Shown here one piece after another: positions 7,097 to 13,876 of a stretch of DNA of 19,498 bases. Numbering within the stretch: position 1 is the first letter of the stretch; every line of letters starts with the position of its first letter. Location: positions 1-19,498 of the forward strand of contig CAMZGF010000008.1 in assembly GCA_947306315.1 (NCBI GenBank). Direction: 5' to 3'. A model generated the notes under the pieces. It did not search any database. It was not told the DNA's origin and saw only the letters and a program-made list of their open reading frames with translations. This DNA is from an uncultured Candidatus Saccharibacteria bacterium. Lineage in GTDB: Bacteria > Patescibacteriota > Saccharimonadia > Saccharimonadales > Saccharimonadaceae. The position numbers and the translations under genes are program-made.

Positions 7097-7417
7097 ATGG
7101 CTATATGGACTGATATCAATTACAATGACGGCGATGTAGAATCAACTCTTAGCGTTACGCCAAACAAGAATGATCTGACCAGCTGCATTAAGATCTGTAC
7201 CATAATCAATCATCATAACCACGCTAACGATAAATGGTATATCCGCATGCATTACCAGAATGACAACCATGAGCGCCCTATCGAGGGTAGATATGCAAAT
7301 ATCGAAAGAGCAAAGGATGCCGCTATAAAATACGTTAATGATATGATCAACAAAGAACAGCTCGAGTTGGAAAAACGGATTAGCGTCATCGCAACAATCA
7401 GAATGAACATACCATAA
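7097..7417 (+). CDS. Small orphan protein, unknown function
   Basis: A 106-residue soluble protein that I do not recognise. The ATG at 7097 follows AAAGGAGGG (7084-7092); an in-frame ATG at 6989 lies upstream of the promoter and is rejected. It begins MAIWTDINYNDGD, has an acidic N-terminal third, a His/Asn-rich centre (INHHNHAND near 49-57) followed by KWYIRMHYQND, and a predicted helix at about 78-98 (ERAKDAAIKYVNDMINKEQ). No signal peptide or membrane segment is visible. It is a complete transcription unit with a near-consensus promoter, strong ribosome binding site and strong terminator, arguing for a real, well-expressed gene. A small regulatory or nucleic-acid-associated protein is conceivable but unsupported. 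Confidence 0.8.
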   Translation: MAIWTDINYNDGDVESTLSVTPNKNDLTSCIKICTIINHHNHANDKWYIRMHYQNDNHERPIEGRYANIERAKDAAIKYVNDMINKEQLELEKRISVIATIRMNIP

Positions 7418-7430
7418 CCGCAGGACCTAC

Positions 7431-7461
7431 CCCCAGTCTCATTAGAGGCTGGGGCTTTTTT
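7431..7461 (+). terminator. Terminator of orphan gene
   Basis: A 10-bp stem CCCCAGTCTC / GAGGCTGGGG with loop ATTA, followed by CTTTTTTAT. Confidence 0.93.
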
Positions 7462-7474
7462 ATCCCTGAAAATA

Positions 7475-7483
7475 TGTTATAAT
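7475..7483 (+). promoter_or_regulatory. Extended -10 promoter of queA
   Basis: TGtTATAAT, with TATAAT at 7478-7483. The ATG starts 8 nt later without a Shine-Dalgarno, so the mRNA is leaderless or has a one- to two-base leader. The -35 region overlaps the previous terminator and is poor. Confidence 0.75.
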
Positions 7484-7491
7484 ATCAAAAG

Positions 7492-8544
7492 ATGAAAACT
7501 GATGATTTTGATTACTATCTCCCAGAAGAATTGATCGCTCAAACCCCTTTGAAGGATCGTTCGAGCTCACGTCTTCTTGTTGTTGATCGAGAATCAGAAT
7601 CTCTCGAAGACAAACATTTCACAGATATTCTAGATTACCTTAAACCTGGCGACGCTTTAGTACTTAATGAAACTAAGGTTATTCCTGCTCGTATTATTGG
7701 CTCAAAAGAGGAAACTCACGGTGTTGTCGAGCTTTTACTCCTTAAAGAACTCGGTAATGATACTTGGGAATGCCTTGCGCGCCCACAAAAACGCCTCCAC
7801 AAGGGCACAAGAGTCTTTTTCGGGGCAACTGACACCGAAAAGCCTGAAGATACTGCTAAACTCACTGCAACCGTCCTAGAGACCTTAGATGAGGGAATTA
7901 CGCATGTTAAATTCGAATATAAGGGTATTTTCCTCGAGATTCTCGATCAGCTCGGTACAATGCCACTTCCTCCATATATTCACGAACAGCTCGAAGACCA
8001 ATCCCGCTACCAGACTGTCTATGCAAAGAATCTCGGCTCTGCTGCAGCTCCAACTGCTGGCCTTCACTTCACCCCAGAACTTCTTAAAAAAGCTGAGGAT
8101 ATGGGTATCGATATTATAAAAATTACCCTTCATGTCGGCCTTGGCACATTCCGCCCAGTCAATGTCGAAGATGTTGCGAAACATAAGATGCATACCGAAG
8201 CATATTATGTCTCGAAAGAATCCGCAGACAGGATTAATGAAGTTAAGAAACGCGGCGGTCGTATTTTTGCCGTCGGAACCACAACTGTCCGTACTCTTGA
8301 AACTGTAGCTGGAAAATATGGCGAAATTCGCGCAGACCAGGGAGAAACCAGCATTTTCATCTACCCAGGCTACGATTTCAAGGCTGTTGATGGCTTAATT
8401 ACAAACTTCCATCTACCAAAATCAACCCTCATTATGCTCGTTTCAGCCTTCGCAACCAAAGATCTCATTTTTAAGGCTTATAATCACGCTATTGAAGAAA
8501 AATATCGTTTCTTTAGCTTCGGCGACGCAATGTTAATCAAATAG
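7492..8544 (+). CDS. queA: S-adenosylmethionine:tRNA ribosyltransferase-isomerase
   Basis: Transfers and isomerises the ribosyl group of S-adenosylmethionine onto preQ1 already in tRNA, giving epoxyqueuosine. Its 350 residues are full length for the family. Motifs visible are DDFDYYLPEELIAQ at the start, LVLNETKVIPAR (56-67), PLPPYI (158-163), AAPTAGLHFT (185-194), LHVGLGTFRPV (213-223), a GTTTVRTLE block near 262, and NFHLPKSTLIMLVSAF towards the end. It directly precedes tgt with a 7-nt gap, so both steps of queuosine insertion are co-expressed from one leaderless mRNA. No queuosine precursor genes (queC, queD, queE, queF) or queG/queH lie in the window. Confidence 0.97.
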   Translation: MKTDDFDYYLPEELIAQTPLKDRSSSRLLVVDRESESLEDKHFTDILDYLKPGDALVLNETKVIPARIIGSKEETHGVVELLLLKELGNDTWECLARPQKRLHKGTRVFFGATDTEKPEDTAKLTATVLETLDEGITHVKFEYKGIFLEILDQLGTMPLPPYIHEQLEDQSRYQTVYAKNLGSAAAPTAGLHFTPELLKKAEDMGIDIIKITLHVGLGTFRPVNVEDVAKHKMHTEAYYVSKESADRINEVKKRGGRIFAVGTTTVRTLETVAGKYGEIRADQGETSIFIYPGYDFKAVDGLITNFHLPKSTLIMLVSAFATKDLIFKAYNHAIEEKYRFFSFGDAMLIK

Positions 8545-8551
8545 GTGGACC

Positions 8552-9709
8552 ATGAAAGTAAGATACGAATTAATCCATAAAGATAAGAAAACCGGCGCTC
8601 GCTACGGTAAGGTCATTTTTACCGCTCCTGACGGTACGGAACAAGAATATGAAACCCCAATGTTTATGCCTGTCGGCACTCAGGCAACCGTAAAAACCTT
8701 GAGCCCAGAACAGGTTAAAGATTGCGGTGCAGGCATTATTCTTTCAAACACCTATCATCTTTGGCTCCGTCCTACCCCTGAAATTGTCGAAAAAGCTGGC
8801 GGCCTTCATGAGTTTATGAATTGGCACGGTCCAATTTTGACTGACTCTGGTGGATATCAGGTCTTTTCTCTCGCACATAACAAAAAGAAAGATATTACCG
8901 AAGAAGGTGTCCATTTTAAATCTGAGCTTGATGGCAAAAAATTATTCCTCACTCCTGAAGAATCTATCCGTATCCAAAATATGCTAGATAGTGACATTGC
9001 TATGAGTTTCGATGAATGCCCTCCAGCAACCGCAGATAAAAAATACCTTAAGAATTCAATTGAACGCACTATCCGCTGGGCAAAACGCGGCAAAGCTGTT
9101 TTTAACAACCCAAATCAGAATCTTTTTGGCATTGTTCAAGGTGGTCCATACGAAGATCTTCGTCGCTGGTCAGCTGAAGAGACCGTGAAAATCGGTTTTG
9201 ATGGCTATGCTGTCGGTGGCGTCGCAAATGATGACGAATGCAAAGATGATATGTATAAGGCAATCGAATATTCATGCCCATATCTTCCTGAAGATAAACT
9301 TCGCTATCTTATGGGCGTCGGTGAACCTGTCGATCTTCTCGAAGGTGTAAAACGCGGAATCGATATCTTTGACTGTGTCTCTCCAACCCGTCTCGCTCGT
9401 CACGGTAACGCTCTCGTTCCAGGCGTAAGAGAAACTGGTATTTCTGGTCTTAAAGAGAACCGTATAAACCTCAAAAATGCAAAATTTACAGATGATTTTT
9501 CTCCAATCGACGAGCATTGTGATTGTTATACCTGTAAAAACTATACCCGTGCATATCTTCACCACCTCGTAAAATGCGATGAACAGTTTGGCGCTAGCCT
9601 TCTTTCAATACACAATATTCGATTCCTTATTCGACTCACAGAACAGATGCGTGAAGCTATTAAGGAAGATCGCTACGAAGAATTTGTAGAAGAATTCTAT
9701 AAAAAATAA
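8552..9709 (+). CDS. tgt: Queuine/preQ1 tRNA-guanine transglycosylase
   Basis: Exchanges G34 of GUN-anticodon tRNAs (Tyr, His, Asn, Asp) for preQ1 in bacteria. The 385-residue protein carries DSGGYQVFSL (98-107, Asp98 active), FGIVQGG (192-198), the nucleophile Asp274 in GIDIFDCVSPTRLARHG, and the zinc site Cys323, Cys325, Cys328 with His354. The base-recognition loop reads GGVANDDE (222-229) instead of the usual GGLAVGE: Leu is replaced by Val, and the VG pair by NDD with one extra residue, although the final Glu is kept. The ribosome binding site AGGTGG lies at the end of queA. Function as a transglycosylase is secure; which base it prefers is less certain because of the altered loop. Confidence 0.97.
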   Translation: MKVRYELIHKDKKTGARYGKVIFTAPDGTEQEYETPMFMPVGTQATVKTLSPEQVKDCGAGIILSNTYHLWLRPTPEIVEKAGGLHEFMNWHGPILTDSGGYQVFSLAHNKKKDITEEGVHFKSELDGKKLFLTPEESIRIQNMLDSDIAMSFDECPPATADKKYLKNSIERTIRWAKRGKAVFNNPNQNLFGIVQGGPYEDLRRWSAEETVKIGFDGYAVGGVANDDECKDDMYKAIEYSCPYLPEDKLRYLMGVGEPVDLLEGVKRGIDIFDCVSPTRLARHGNALVPGVRETGISGLKENRINLKNAKFTDDFSPIDEHCDCYTCKNYTRAYLHHLVKCDEQFGASLLSIHNIRFLIRLTEQMREAIKEDRYEEFVEEFYKK

Positions 9710-9742
9710 GGACCGACATTAAAGTCGGCCCTTTCTTTTTTT
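9708..9742. terminator. Bidirectional terminator between tgt and degV-type gene
   Basis: Stem CCGAC/GTCGG extended by AAGG/CCTT around one mismatch that becomes a G.U pair on the minus strand; loop ATTAAA. T runs lie on both sides. It is followed by T7 and G8 homopolymers up to 9750. Confidence 0.82.
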
Positions 9743-9750
9743 GGGGGGGG

Positions 9751-10728
9751 TTAGACGAAATTTTTTCCATAACCATATGCAGATTCTTCAATTTTCTGAT
9801 GAATACGATGGTACTCAGCGTTCTCATAGATACCTGTTTTTCGCATAAAGCCAAAACCGACCGCTGAATAACCTAGATGAACTCCGGTAGCATTACCCAT
9901 CCTATCGAGCTTGGGCTCAAAATCGATTTCAACATCAGGCATTATTGATCTTATTTCACTATAAAGCATTGCCGCATCATTAGGGTTACAAGCGTGTATA
10001 ATCTTACATACATAATCCTCAGGACAGATTGTACACTTCATCCGCTGAACGGCTTTGCGCAGAATAATGCTCATATCACGAGCTTTTTCTTCACAAATCG
10101 CCGTGCGGTAGCCACTCTGGTCAAAATCGAAGCGCATCAAAGGTTTATAGTTCATAAGATTCGCAAAACGAAGTATCGGTTTCGGAATCCTACCAGAATC
10201 ACGGAATGCATTCCAGTCGTAAATAGAGAAGAAGTGTTCCGTATCATTCCTACGACTAAAGATATTATAGAGGAATTCTTGCGTCGTATCACAGGTTTTT
10301 AGTGCCTGTTCAACCAAGAGCGCGGTTAATGCACTCATAGATAAGCCGTCGATGACGATTGCCTTATTCTTAAACTCATCGTCTTCATTGATTATATTGA
10401 CCGCAGTCCTACCACTCATAAAGGCCGACGATAGTGTCGATGCTGTCGAAACATAGATCGCATCTTTGCCTGTCTCGAGGATTTTTCTCATCTCCTCAAT
10501 AAGTCGTCCCACATTCGGGGCAGCAGTCTTTATCGGATCCCTTTTCCTCGGGTCGCGTTCACTGAAAACCTGCTTCTGTCTGGCATAAAATTCGTCTGGT
10601 GCCTTGAATGTAAAGTCTTCACCCCCGATAGTAACTGGTGTTTCTACAATCACCAAATTTGGGTTCTCGTAGCCAATCCGAAAATCGGCCATTGAATCCA
10701 CAATTACTACAAAACTTTTCTCATTCAT
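9751..10728 (-). CDS. DegV family fatty-acid-binding protein
   Basis: DegV (FakB-type) proteins bind a fatty acid and, with a FakA kinase, present it for phosphorylation before entry into phospholipid synthesis. The 325-residue protein opens with VIVDSMADF (Asp11, Ser12, Asp15), has STLSSAFMSG (97-106) and IDGLSMS (126-132) at the family's lipid-head contact sites, and near the end GVHLGYSAVG (282-291), equivalent to the usual G-H-x-GPGA segment but with Tyr-Ser for Pro-Gly. It is longer than typical DegV (about 280). GGAGGT at 10740-10735 supports the start. It is convergent with tgt and transcribed alone. No FakA-like kinase is in the window, so use in exogenous fatty-acid uptake is family inference. 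Confidence 0.88.
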   Translation of the reverse strand: MNEKSFVVIVDSMADFRIGYENPNLVIVETPVTIGGEDFTFKAPDEFYARQKQVFSERDPRKRDPIKTAAPNVGRLIEEMRKILETGKDAIYVSTASTLSSAFMSGRTAVNIINEDDEFKNKAIVIDGLSMSALTALLVEQALKTCDTTQEFLYNIFSRRNDTEHFFSIYDWNAFRDSGRIPKPILRFANLMNYKPLMRFDFDQSGYRTAICEEKARDMSIILRKAVQRMKCTICPEDYVCKIIHACNPNDAAMLYSEIRSIMPDVEIDFEPKLDRMGNATGVHLGYSAVGFGFMRKTGIYENAEYHRIHQKIEESAYGYGKNFV

Positions 10729-10785
10729 GAATACACCTCCATGAAATGTGCGTAGTTATAGCCAACTGGCCAAGATACTATCAAT

Positions 10786-10814
10786 ATCATAACATATTAT
10801 GTACAAATAGTCAA
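10786..10814 (-). promoter_or_regulatory. Promoter of degV-type gene
   Basis: TTGACT (10814-10809), a 17-bp spacer and TATGAT (10791-10786) on the minus strand, with a further TTGACA a little upstream. It gives a leader of about 50 nt. Confidence 0.78.
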
Positions 10815-10829
10815 AGTATGTCAAAAGGG

Positions 10830-10858
10830 TTGAAATGTTTTTAGGTTTTTGTTATAAT
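10830..10858 (+). promoter_or_regulatory. Promoter of tRNA-Tyr/tRNA-Thr unit
   Basis: TTGAAA (10830-10835), a 17-bp spacer and TATAAT (10853-10858). The leader contains an inverted repeat TCAGAGT (10866-10872) / ACTCTGA (10893-10899) just before the first tRNA. Confidence 0.83.
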
Positions 10859-10902
10859 TCTAACGTCAGAGTGTGGTTGGCGCGAGTCAAATACTCTGAT
10901 CT

Positions 10903-10987
10903 GCTGGAATCGTCTAGTGGCAATGACAAGAGACTGTAAATCTCTCGGCTTCGGCCTTCGTAGGTTCGAGTCCTACTTCCAGCACCA
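10903..10987 (+). tRNA. tRNA-Tyr (anticodon GUA)
   Basis: An 85-nt class II tRNA with a long variable arm and encoded CCA. The acceptor GCTGGAA pairs with TTCCAGC, the anticodon stem AGAGA/TCTCT encloses CTGTAAA (GTA), and the T arm is GTAGG-TTCGAGT-CCTAC. U33-G34-U35 makes it a natural Tgt substrate. Confidence 0.97.
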
Positions 10988-11001
10988 TATCATGGTTAGT
11001 T

Positions 11002-11077
11002 GCCGTAGTAGCTCAGTTGGTAGAGCAGCCGCCTTGTAAGCGGCAGGTCATCGGTTCAAGTCCGATCTGCGGCTCCA
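11002..11077 (+). tRNA. tRNA-Thr (anticodon UGU)
   Basis: A 76-nt cloverleaf with encoded CCA, 14 nt after tRNA-Tyr. The acceptor GCCGTAG pairs with CTGCGGC (one G.U), the anticodon stem GCCGC/GCGGC encloses CTTGTAA (TGT), and the T arm is ATCGG-TTCAAGT-CCGAT. With the GGU isoacceptor at 6890 it covers most threonine codons. Confidence 0.97.
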
Positions 11078-11084
11078 TGAGAAA
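11065..11084 (+). repeat. 20-bp direct repeat, copy 1 (tRNA-Thr 3' end)
   Basis: The last 13 bases of tRNA-Thr(UGU) plus 7 downstream bases. An identical copy occurs at 11141-11160, offset by exactly 76 bp, the length of the tRNA gene. Confidence 0.95.
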
Positions 11085-11091
11085 GAAGAAA

Positions 11092-11117
11092 CGAGAGCTA
11101 TGCTCTCGATTTTTATT
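11092..11117 (+). terminator. Terminator of tRNA unit
   Basis: A 7-bp stem CGAGAGC / GCTCTCG with loop TAT, followed by ATTTTTATTT. Confidence 0.85.
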
Positions 11118-11140
11118 TCGAATGGAGCAAGAGGCGAAGC

Positions 11141-11160
11141 ATCTGCGGCTCCATGAGAAA
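11141..11160 (+). repeat. 20-bp direct repeat, copy 2
   Basis: Exact copy of 11065-11084, including the tRNA-like GGCTCCA end, but without an upstream cloverleaf. It is followed by an A-rich stretch and a second hairpin. Confidence 0.95.
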
Positions 11161-11169
11161 AAAATAAGA

Positions 11170-11193
11170 GCAAGCACTTCGCTTGCATTTTTT
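11170..11193 (+). terminator. Second hairpin terminator downstream of tRNA unit
   Basis: Stem GCAAGC / GCTTGC, loop ACTTC, followed by ATTTTTT. It insulates the tRNA unit from the polysaccharide operon. Confidence 0.8.
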
Positions 11194-11213
11194 ATTGATT
11201 TCGTATCTATATA

Positions 11214-11242
11214 TTGACATTTTATTCCGTTTGTGCTATAAT
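11214..11242 (+). promoter_or_regulatory. Consensus promoter of polysaccharide regulatory operon
   Basis: TTGACA (11214-11219), a 17-bp spacer and TATAAT (11237-11242) preceded by TGC. This is a perfect sigma-70-type consensus and the strongest-looking promoter in the window. Confidence 0.93.
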
Positions 11243-11275
11243 AGTAAGTATAAATTGTCTAAAGTGGGAATTTAA

Positions 11276-11947
11276 ATGGATAATATTAATATAAAAGAGT
11301 TTTTCTCTTATCTGTTACAGAAAGCATGGCTCATCGTAGCTATCCTTTTGGTTATATTTGCAGGTGGTGAGGCATATACAACAATATTTAAGACACCTCT
11401 TTACGACTCAACTACAAACGTCGTACTTATTTCTGATTCAAAAAATACATCAGATCTTACAGTTAACGATGTTACTCTTTCAAATAACCTCGTAAAAACC
11501 TATTCTGAAATCGTAAAAAGTCGTAATGTTTTATCAAAAGTTATCTCTGGCTTAAACCTCCAGATGTCTTATGAGCAACTTGCAAGTAAGGTTAGTGTCA
11601 GCTCTGTTACTTCAACCCAGCTCATTTCAATCCGTGTTGTAAATACTAATGCAAAAGATGCACAAATGATTGCAAATCGTATTGCAAAGGTATTTAAAGC
11701 TGAAATCAAGAACATCTATGGTATCGACAACGTTCAAATCGTCGATGAAGCCGTTGAAGCTACTAGCGCATACAATATCAATATTCTTAAAGAATCAATT
11801 ATCTATCTTATGATTGGTCTCATCCTCGGTATTGGTGCTGCTTACCTTCTTTATGCACTTGATAAGACTATCAAAGATACCGAAACTGTCGAAAATAAAC
11901 TCGGCCTCACGGTCGTCGGCGTTGTGCCAGAAGTGGAGCAAAAATAA
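11276..11947 (+). CDS. cpsC: CpsC/Wzz-type polysaccharide co-polymerase
   Basis: A membrane regulator of polysaccharide chain length and activator of the partner tyrosine kinase. The 223-residue protein has a first membrane helix at about 17-35, an extracytoplasmic domain of about 135 residues starting with FKTPLYDSTTNVVL, a second helix at about 174-194, and a short cytoplasmic tail ending TVVGVVPEVEQK. This split layout (kinase on a separate gene) is the Gram-positive CpsC/CapA type rather than the fused Wzc type. The leader is about 27 nt with a weak GTGGG site. Its stop overlaps the kinase start by one base (TAATG), so translation is coupled. Confidence 0.92.
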   Translation: MDNINIKEFFSYLLQKAWLIVAILLVIFAGGEAYTTIFKTPLYDSTTNVVLISDSKNTSDLTVNDVTLSNNLVKTYSEIVKSRNVLSKVISGLNLQMSYEQLASKVSVSSVTSTQLISIRVVNTNAKDAQMIANRIAKVFKAEIKNIYGIDNVQIVDEAVEATSAYNINILKESIIYLMIGLILGIGAAYLLYALDKTIKDTETVENKLGLTVVGVVPEVEQK

Positions 11948-12687
11948 TGAAAGATCTTATTGTCGCAACAAACCCAAAGTCTTCGTTTGCAGAGTCAATC
12001 AAACTCATTAAAACGAATATTACATTTTCATCTATTAATAAGAGCTTAAAGGTCATTCTTATGACCTCCCCAGAATCCGGCGATGGTAAATCATTCCTCG
12101 TAGCAAATCTTGCTTCAGCATTCGCCCAAGAGGACAAGAAAGTTCTTATTATCGATGCAGACCTTAGAAAAGGCCGTCAACATAAGATTTTCGGACTCGA
12201 AAGAGAAAATGCCTTTGGCTATTCAAACCTCATTCTCACTGTTGCTCAAGGTCAAAACGCTCTCTATAATGGCCTTGATTCACAAATTATGTCTTATATC
12301 AAAGACACTAATGTTAAGGGTGTTTCACTTATTCCAGCAGGCCCAACCCCTCCAAATCCACTTGAACTTCTCGCTTCTGAATCAAACCAAGCTATTTTGG
12401 AACGTTTAAAGAAATATTACGATATTATCTTCATCGACTGTCCTCCAGCACTTGGCCTTTCAGATGCACTCGTGATGAGCAAATTCTCAGACGTCAACAT
12501 TGTCACAGTTTCTAATGCTAAGACAAAAGTAGATCAACTTGAAGATGTTAAGAAGAATTTTGAACGTGTTAATTCAAAGATTGATGGCGTTGTTATTAAC
12601 AAAGCCAAAGTTAAAGCAAGCTCATATTCAAGCTACTACACAAACGATAAATACTATACAGACAATAATCTAAAAACAGATTATTAG
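11947..12687 (+). CDS. cpsD: CpsD-type bacterial tyrosine kinase
   Basis: A cytoplasmic BY-kinase that autophosphorylates on a C-terminal tyrosine cluster to gate polysaccharide assembly. In 246 residues: Walker A SPESGDGKS (41-49), Walker A' VLIIDADLRKGRQH (66-79), and Walker B DIIFIDCPPALG (159-170). The tail carries Tyr227, 230, 231, 236, 237 and 246. It needs the cytoplasmic end of the CpsC-type partner for activity in known systems, and that gene is immediately upstream with a one-base overlap. The downstream PHP phosphatase is the expected counter-enzyme. Assignment is secure; the polysaccharide polymerase it controls is not in the window. Confidence 0.95.
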   Translation: MKDLIVATNPKSSFAESIKLIKTNITFSSINKSLKVILMTSPESGDGKSFLVANLASAFAQEDKKVLIIDADLRKGRQHKIFGLERENAFGYSNLILTVAQGQNALYNGLDSQIMSYIKDTNVKGVSLIPAGPTPPNPLELLASESNQAILERLKKYYDIIFIDCPPALGLSDALVMSKFSDVNIVTVSNAKTKVDQLEDVKKNFERVNSKIDGVVINKAKVKASSYSSYYTNDKYYTDNNLKTDY

Positions 12688-12694
12688 GAGTTAT

Positions 12695-13420
12695 ATGATT
12701 GATATCCATTGTCATCTAATGCCTAGCGTAGACGACGGTAGCAAGGATCTAGATGAAAGTTTGTCTATGTTTGAAAACGCTATCACCTCTGGTGTAACGG
12801 ATATCATTTTGACACCTCATTATATTAAAGGTACTAAATATAGCATTAAGAACGAAGGTAAGGCTAAGATTACTGAAATTCTACGTGAGGCTTTACGCCG
12901 CGCTGGTATGGATGTAAATATCTATTACGGTAATGAGGTATATATTGATGACAGATTGCCTGAACTTATCGCAAGTGGCGAAGTTGCAACTCTCGCCGGC
13001 TCAAAGTATCTTCTTTTGGAGCTTCCAGTTGCTGCTGAGGATAATAATGCCGGAAACATTATTTTCCGCCTCCGTTCTAATGGTATTATCCCTATTATTG
13101 CACACCCAGAACGCTATACCTATTTCCAACAACACCCTGAAAAGGTAGATAAATACCTTGAACTCGGTTGTTTGCTCCAAGGCAACTACATGAGCTTGCT
13201 CGGAAAATATGGTAAAAAAGCTAAAAAGACGCTAAAAACACTTCTTAAGGAAGATAAAATTACCTTCCTCTCATCCGATATTCACCACAAACATAATGAT
13301 TATCATATCCCAGAAGCCGAAAAGGCAGTTCTAAAAATTGTCAAAGACGAAGACAAAGTCCAAAAACTTTTTATCGAAAACGCAGAAAGAATTATCATCA
13401 AAAATATCAAGTCTGCCTAG
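12695..13420 (+). CDS. cpsB: CpsB-type PHP tyrosine-protein phosphatase
   Basis: A metal-dependent phosphatase that removes phosphate from the BY-kinase tyrosine cluster. The PHP-domain metal ligands are all visible in 241 residues: His5 and His7 (DIHCHLMP), Asp13-Asp14, His42 (TPHY), Glu81 (YGNEVY), His137 (AHPERY), and Asp195 with His197 (SSDIHH). AGGAG precedes the start at 12695, seven bases after the kinase stop. The order C-D-B differs from the Streptococcus order A-B-C-D, where B precedes the membrane regulator. It completes a closed phosphorylation module. Confidence 0.94.
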   Translation: MIDIHCHLMPSVDDGSKDLDESLSMFENAITSGVTDIILTPHYIKGTKYSIKNEGKAKITEILREALRRAGMDVNIYYGNEVYIDDRLPELIASGEVATLAGSKYLLLELPVAAEDNNAGNIIFRLRSNGIIPIIAHPERYTYFQQHPEKVDKYLELGCLLQGNYMSLLGKYGKKAKKTLKTLLKEDKITFLSSDIHHKHNDYHIPEAEKAVLKIVKDEDKVQKLFIENAERIIIKNIKSA

Positions 13421-13430
13421 TCTCTCATTG

Positions 13431-13439
13431 TGGTATAAT
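13431..13439 (+). promoter_or_regulatory. Extended -10 promoter before cytidylyltransferase gene
   Basis: TGgTATAAT, with TATAAT at 13434-13439, eleven bases after the cpsB stop; no good -35. It permits expression of the following two genes apart from the regulatory trio, though readthrough is also possible because no terminator intervenes. Confidence 0.65.
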
Positions 13440-13457
13440 AAAACCATAGGAGAAACT

Positions 13458-13874
13458 ATGAAGACAGTTATTACTTTCGGTGTATACGATTATTTCCACT
13501 TAGGACATCTTAGACTTTTTGAAAACGCAAAGAAGCTTGGCGATAGGCTTATTGTTGCAGTACAAAACGGCGATCAAATCCTAAAAACCAAGCCAAATGC
13601 AAACGTTCTCTATACAACAGAACAGAGAATGGAACTTGTCGCTGCTATTAAATGCGTAGACGAAGTGATTACATATAATGATGTTTACCCAGATATTACA
13701 AAAATCGATTTTGACGTCTTTGCAATAGGCGGTGATCAGAACCACGAAGGCTTCCAAAAAGCCGTAAAATGGTGCGAGGAAAACGGCAAAGAAGTTGTCA
13801 GACTCCCTAGAACAAAGGGTATCTGTTCATCTGACATTAAAAAACGCTTAATGGGTGAGCCTGATTCAAAGTAA
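13458..13874 (+). CDS. TagD-like cytidylyltransferase
   Basis: Predicted to activate a small phosphorylated alcohol as a CDP derivative, as glycerol-3-phosphate cytidylyltransferase does for teichoic acids. The start at 13458 follows AGGAGA (13448-13453); an in-frame ATG at 13338 lies inside cpsB. The 138-residue length fits the family. Motifs: TFGVYDYFHLGH with HxGH at 14-17, YTTEQRMELVAAIKCVDEV (52-70) and RTKGICSSDIKK (118-129), which matches the nucleotide-closing RTxGISTTxI block. The VFAIGGDQNH segment (88-96) differs from TagD's, so the alcohol could be glycerol-, ribitol-, ethanolamine- or choline-phosphate. It lies 2 nt before licD, its likely consumer. Confidence 0.88.
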   Translation: MKTVITFGVYDYFHLGHLRLFENAKKLGDRLIVAVQNGDQILKTKPNANVLYTTEQRMELVAAIKCVDEVITYNDVYPDITKIDFDVFAIGGDQNHEGFQKAVKWCEENGKEVVRLPRTKGICSSDIKKRLMGEPDSK

Positions 13875-13876
13875 TT

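Noticed and set aside
7885..8193. Minus-strand open frame of 102 codons within queA
   Set aside because: Mirror of queA codons; no promoter or ribosome binding site.
9994..10302. Plus-strand open frame of 102 codons
   Set aside because: Antisense to the DegV-type gene, with no start signals.
10866..10899. Inverted repeat before tRNA-Tyr as a riboswitch or T-box
   Set aside because: Only a 7-bp stem with a 20-nt loop, no T-box or terminator features; probably part of the pre-tRNA leader.
11017..11217. Open frame of 66 codons across tRNA-Thr and the hairpins
   Set aside because: Runs through a structural RNA gene and two terminators; not a protein gene.
13338..13457. 40-codon N-terminal extension of the cytidylyltransferase
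   Set aside because: Lies within cpsB; the ribosome binding site and the conserved KTVITFGVYD start point to 13458.
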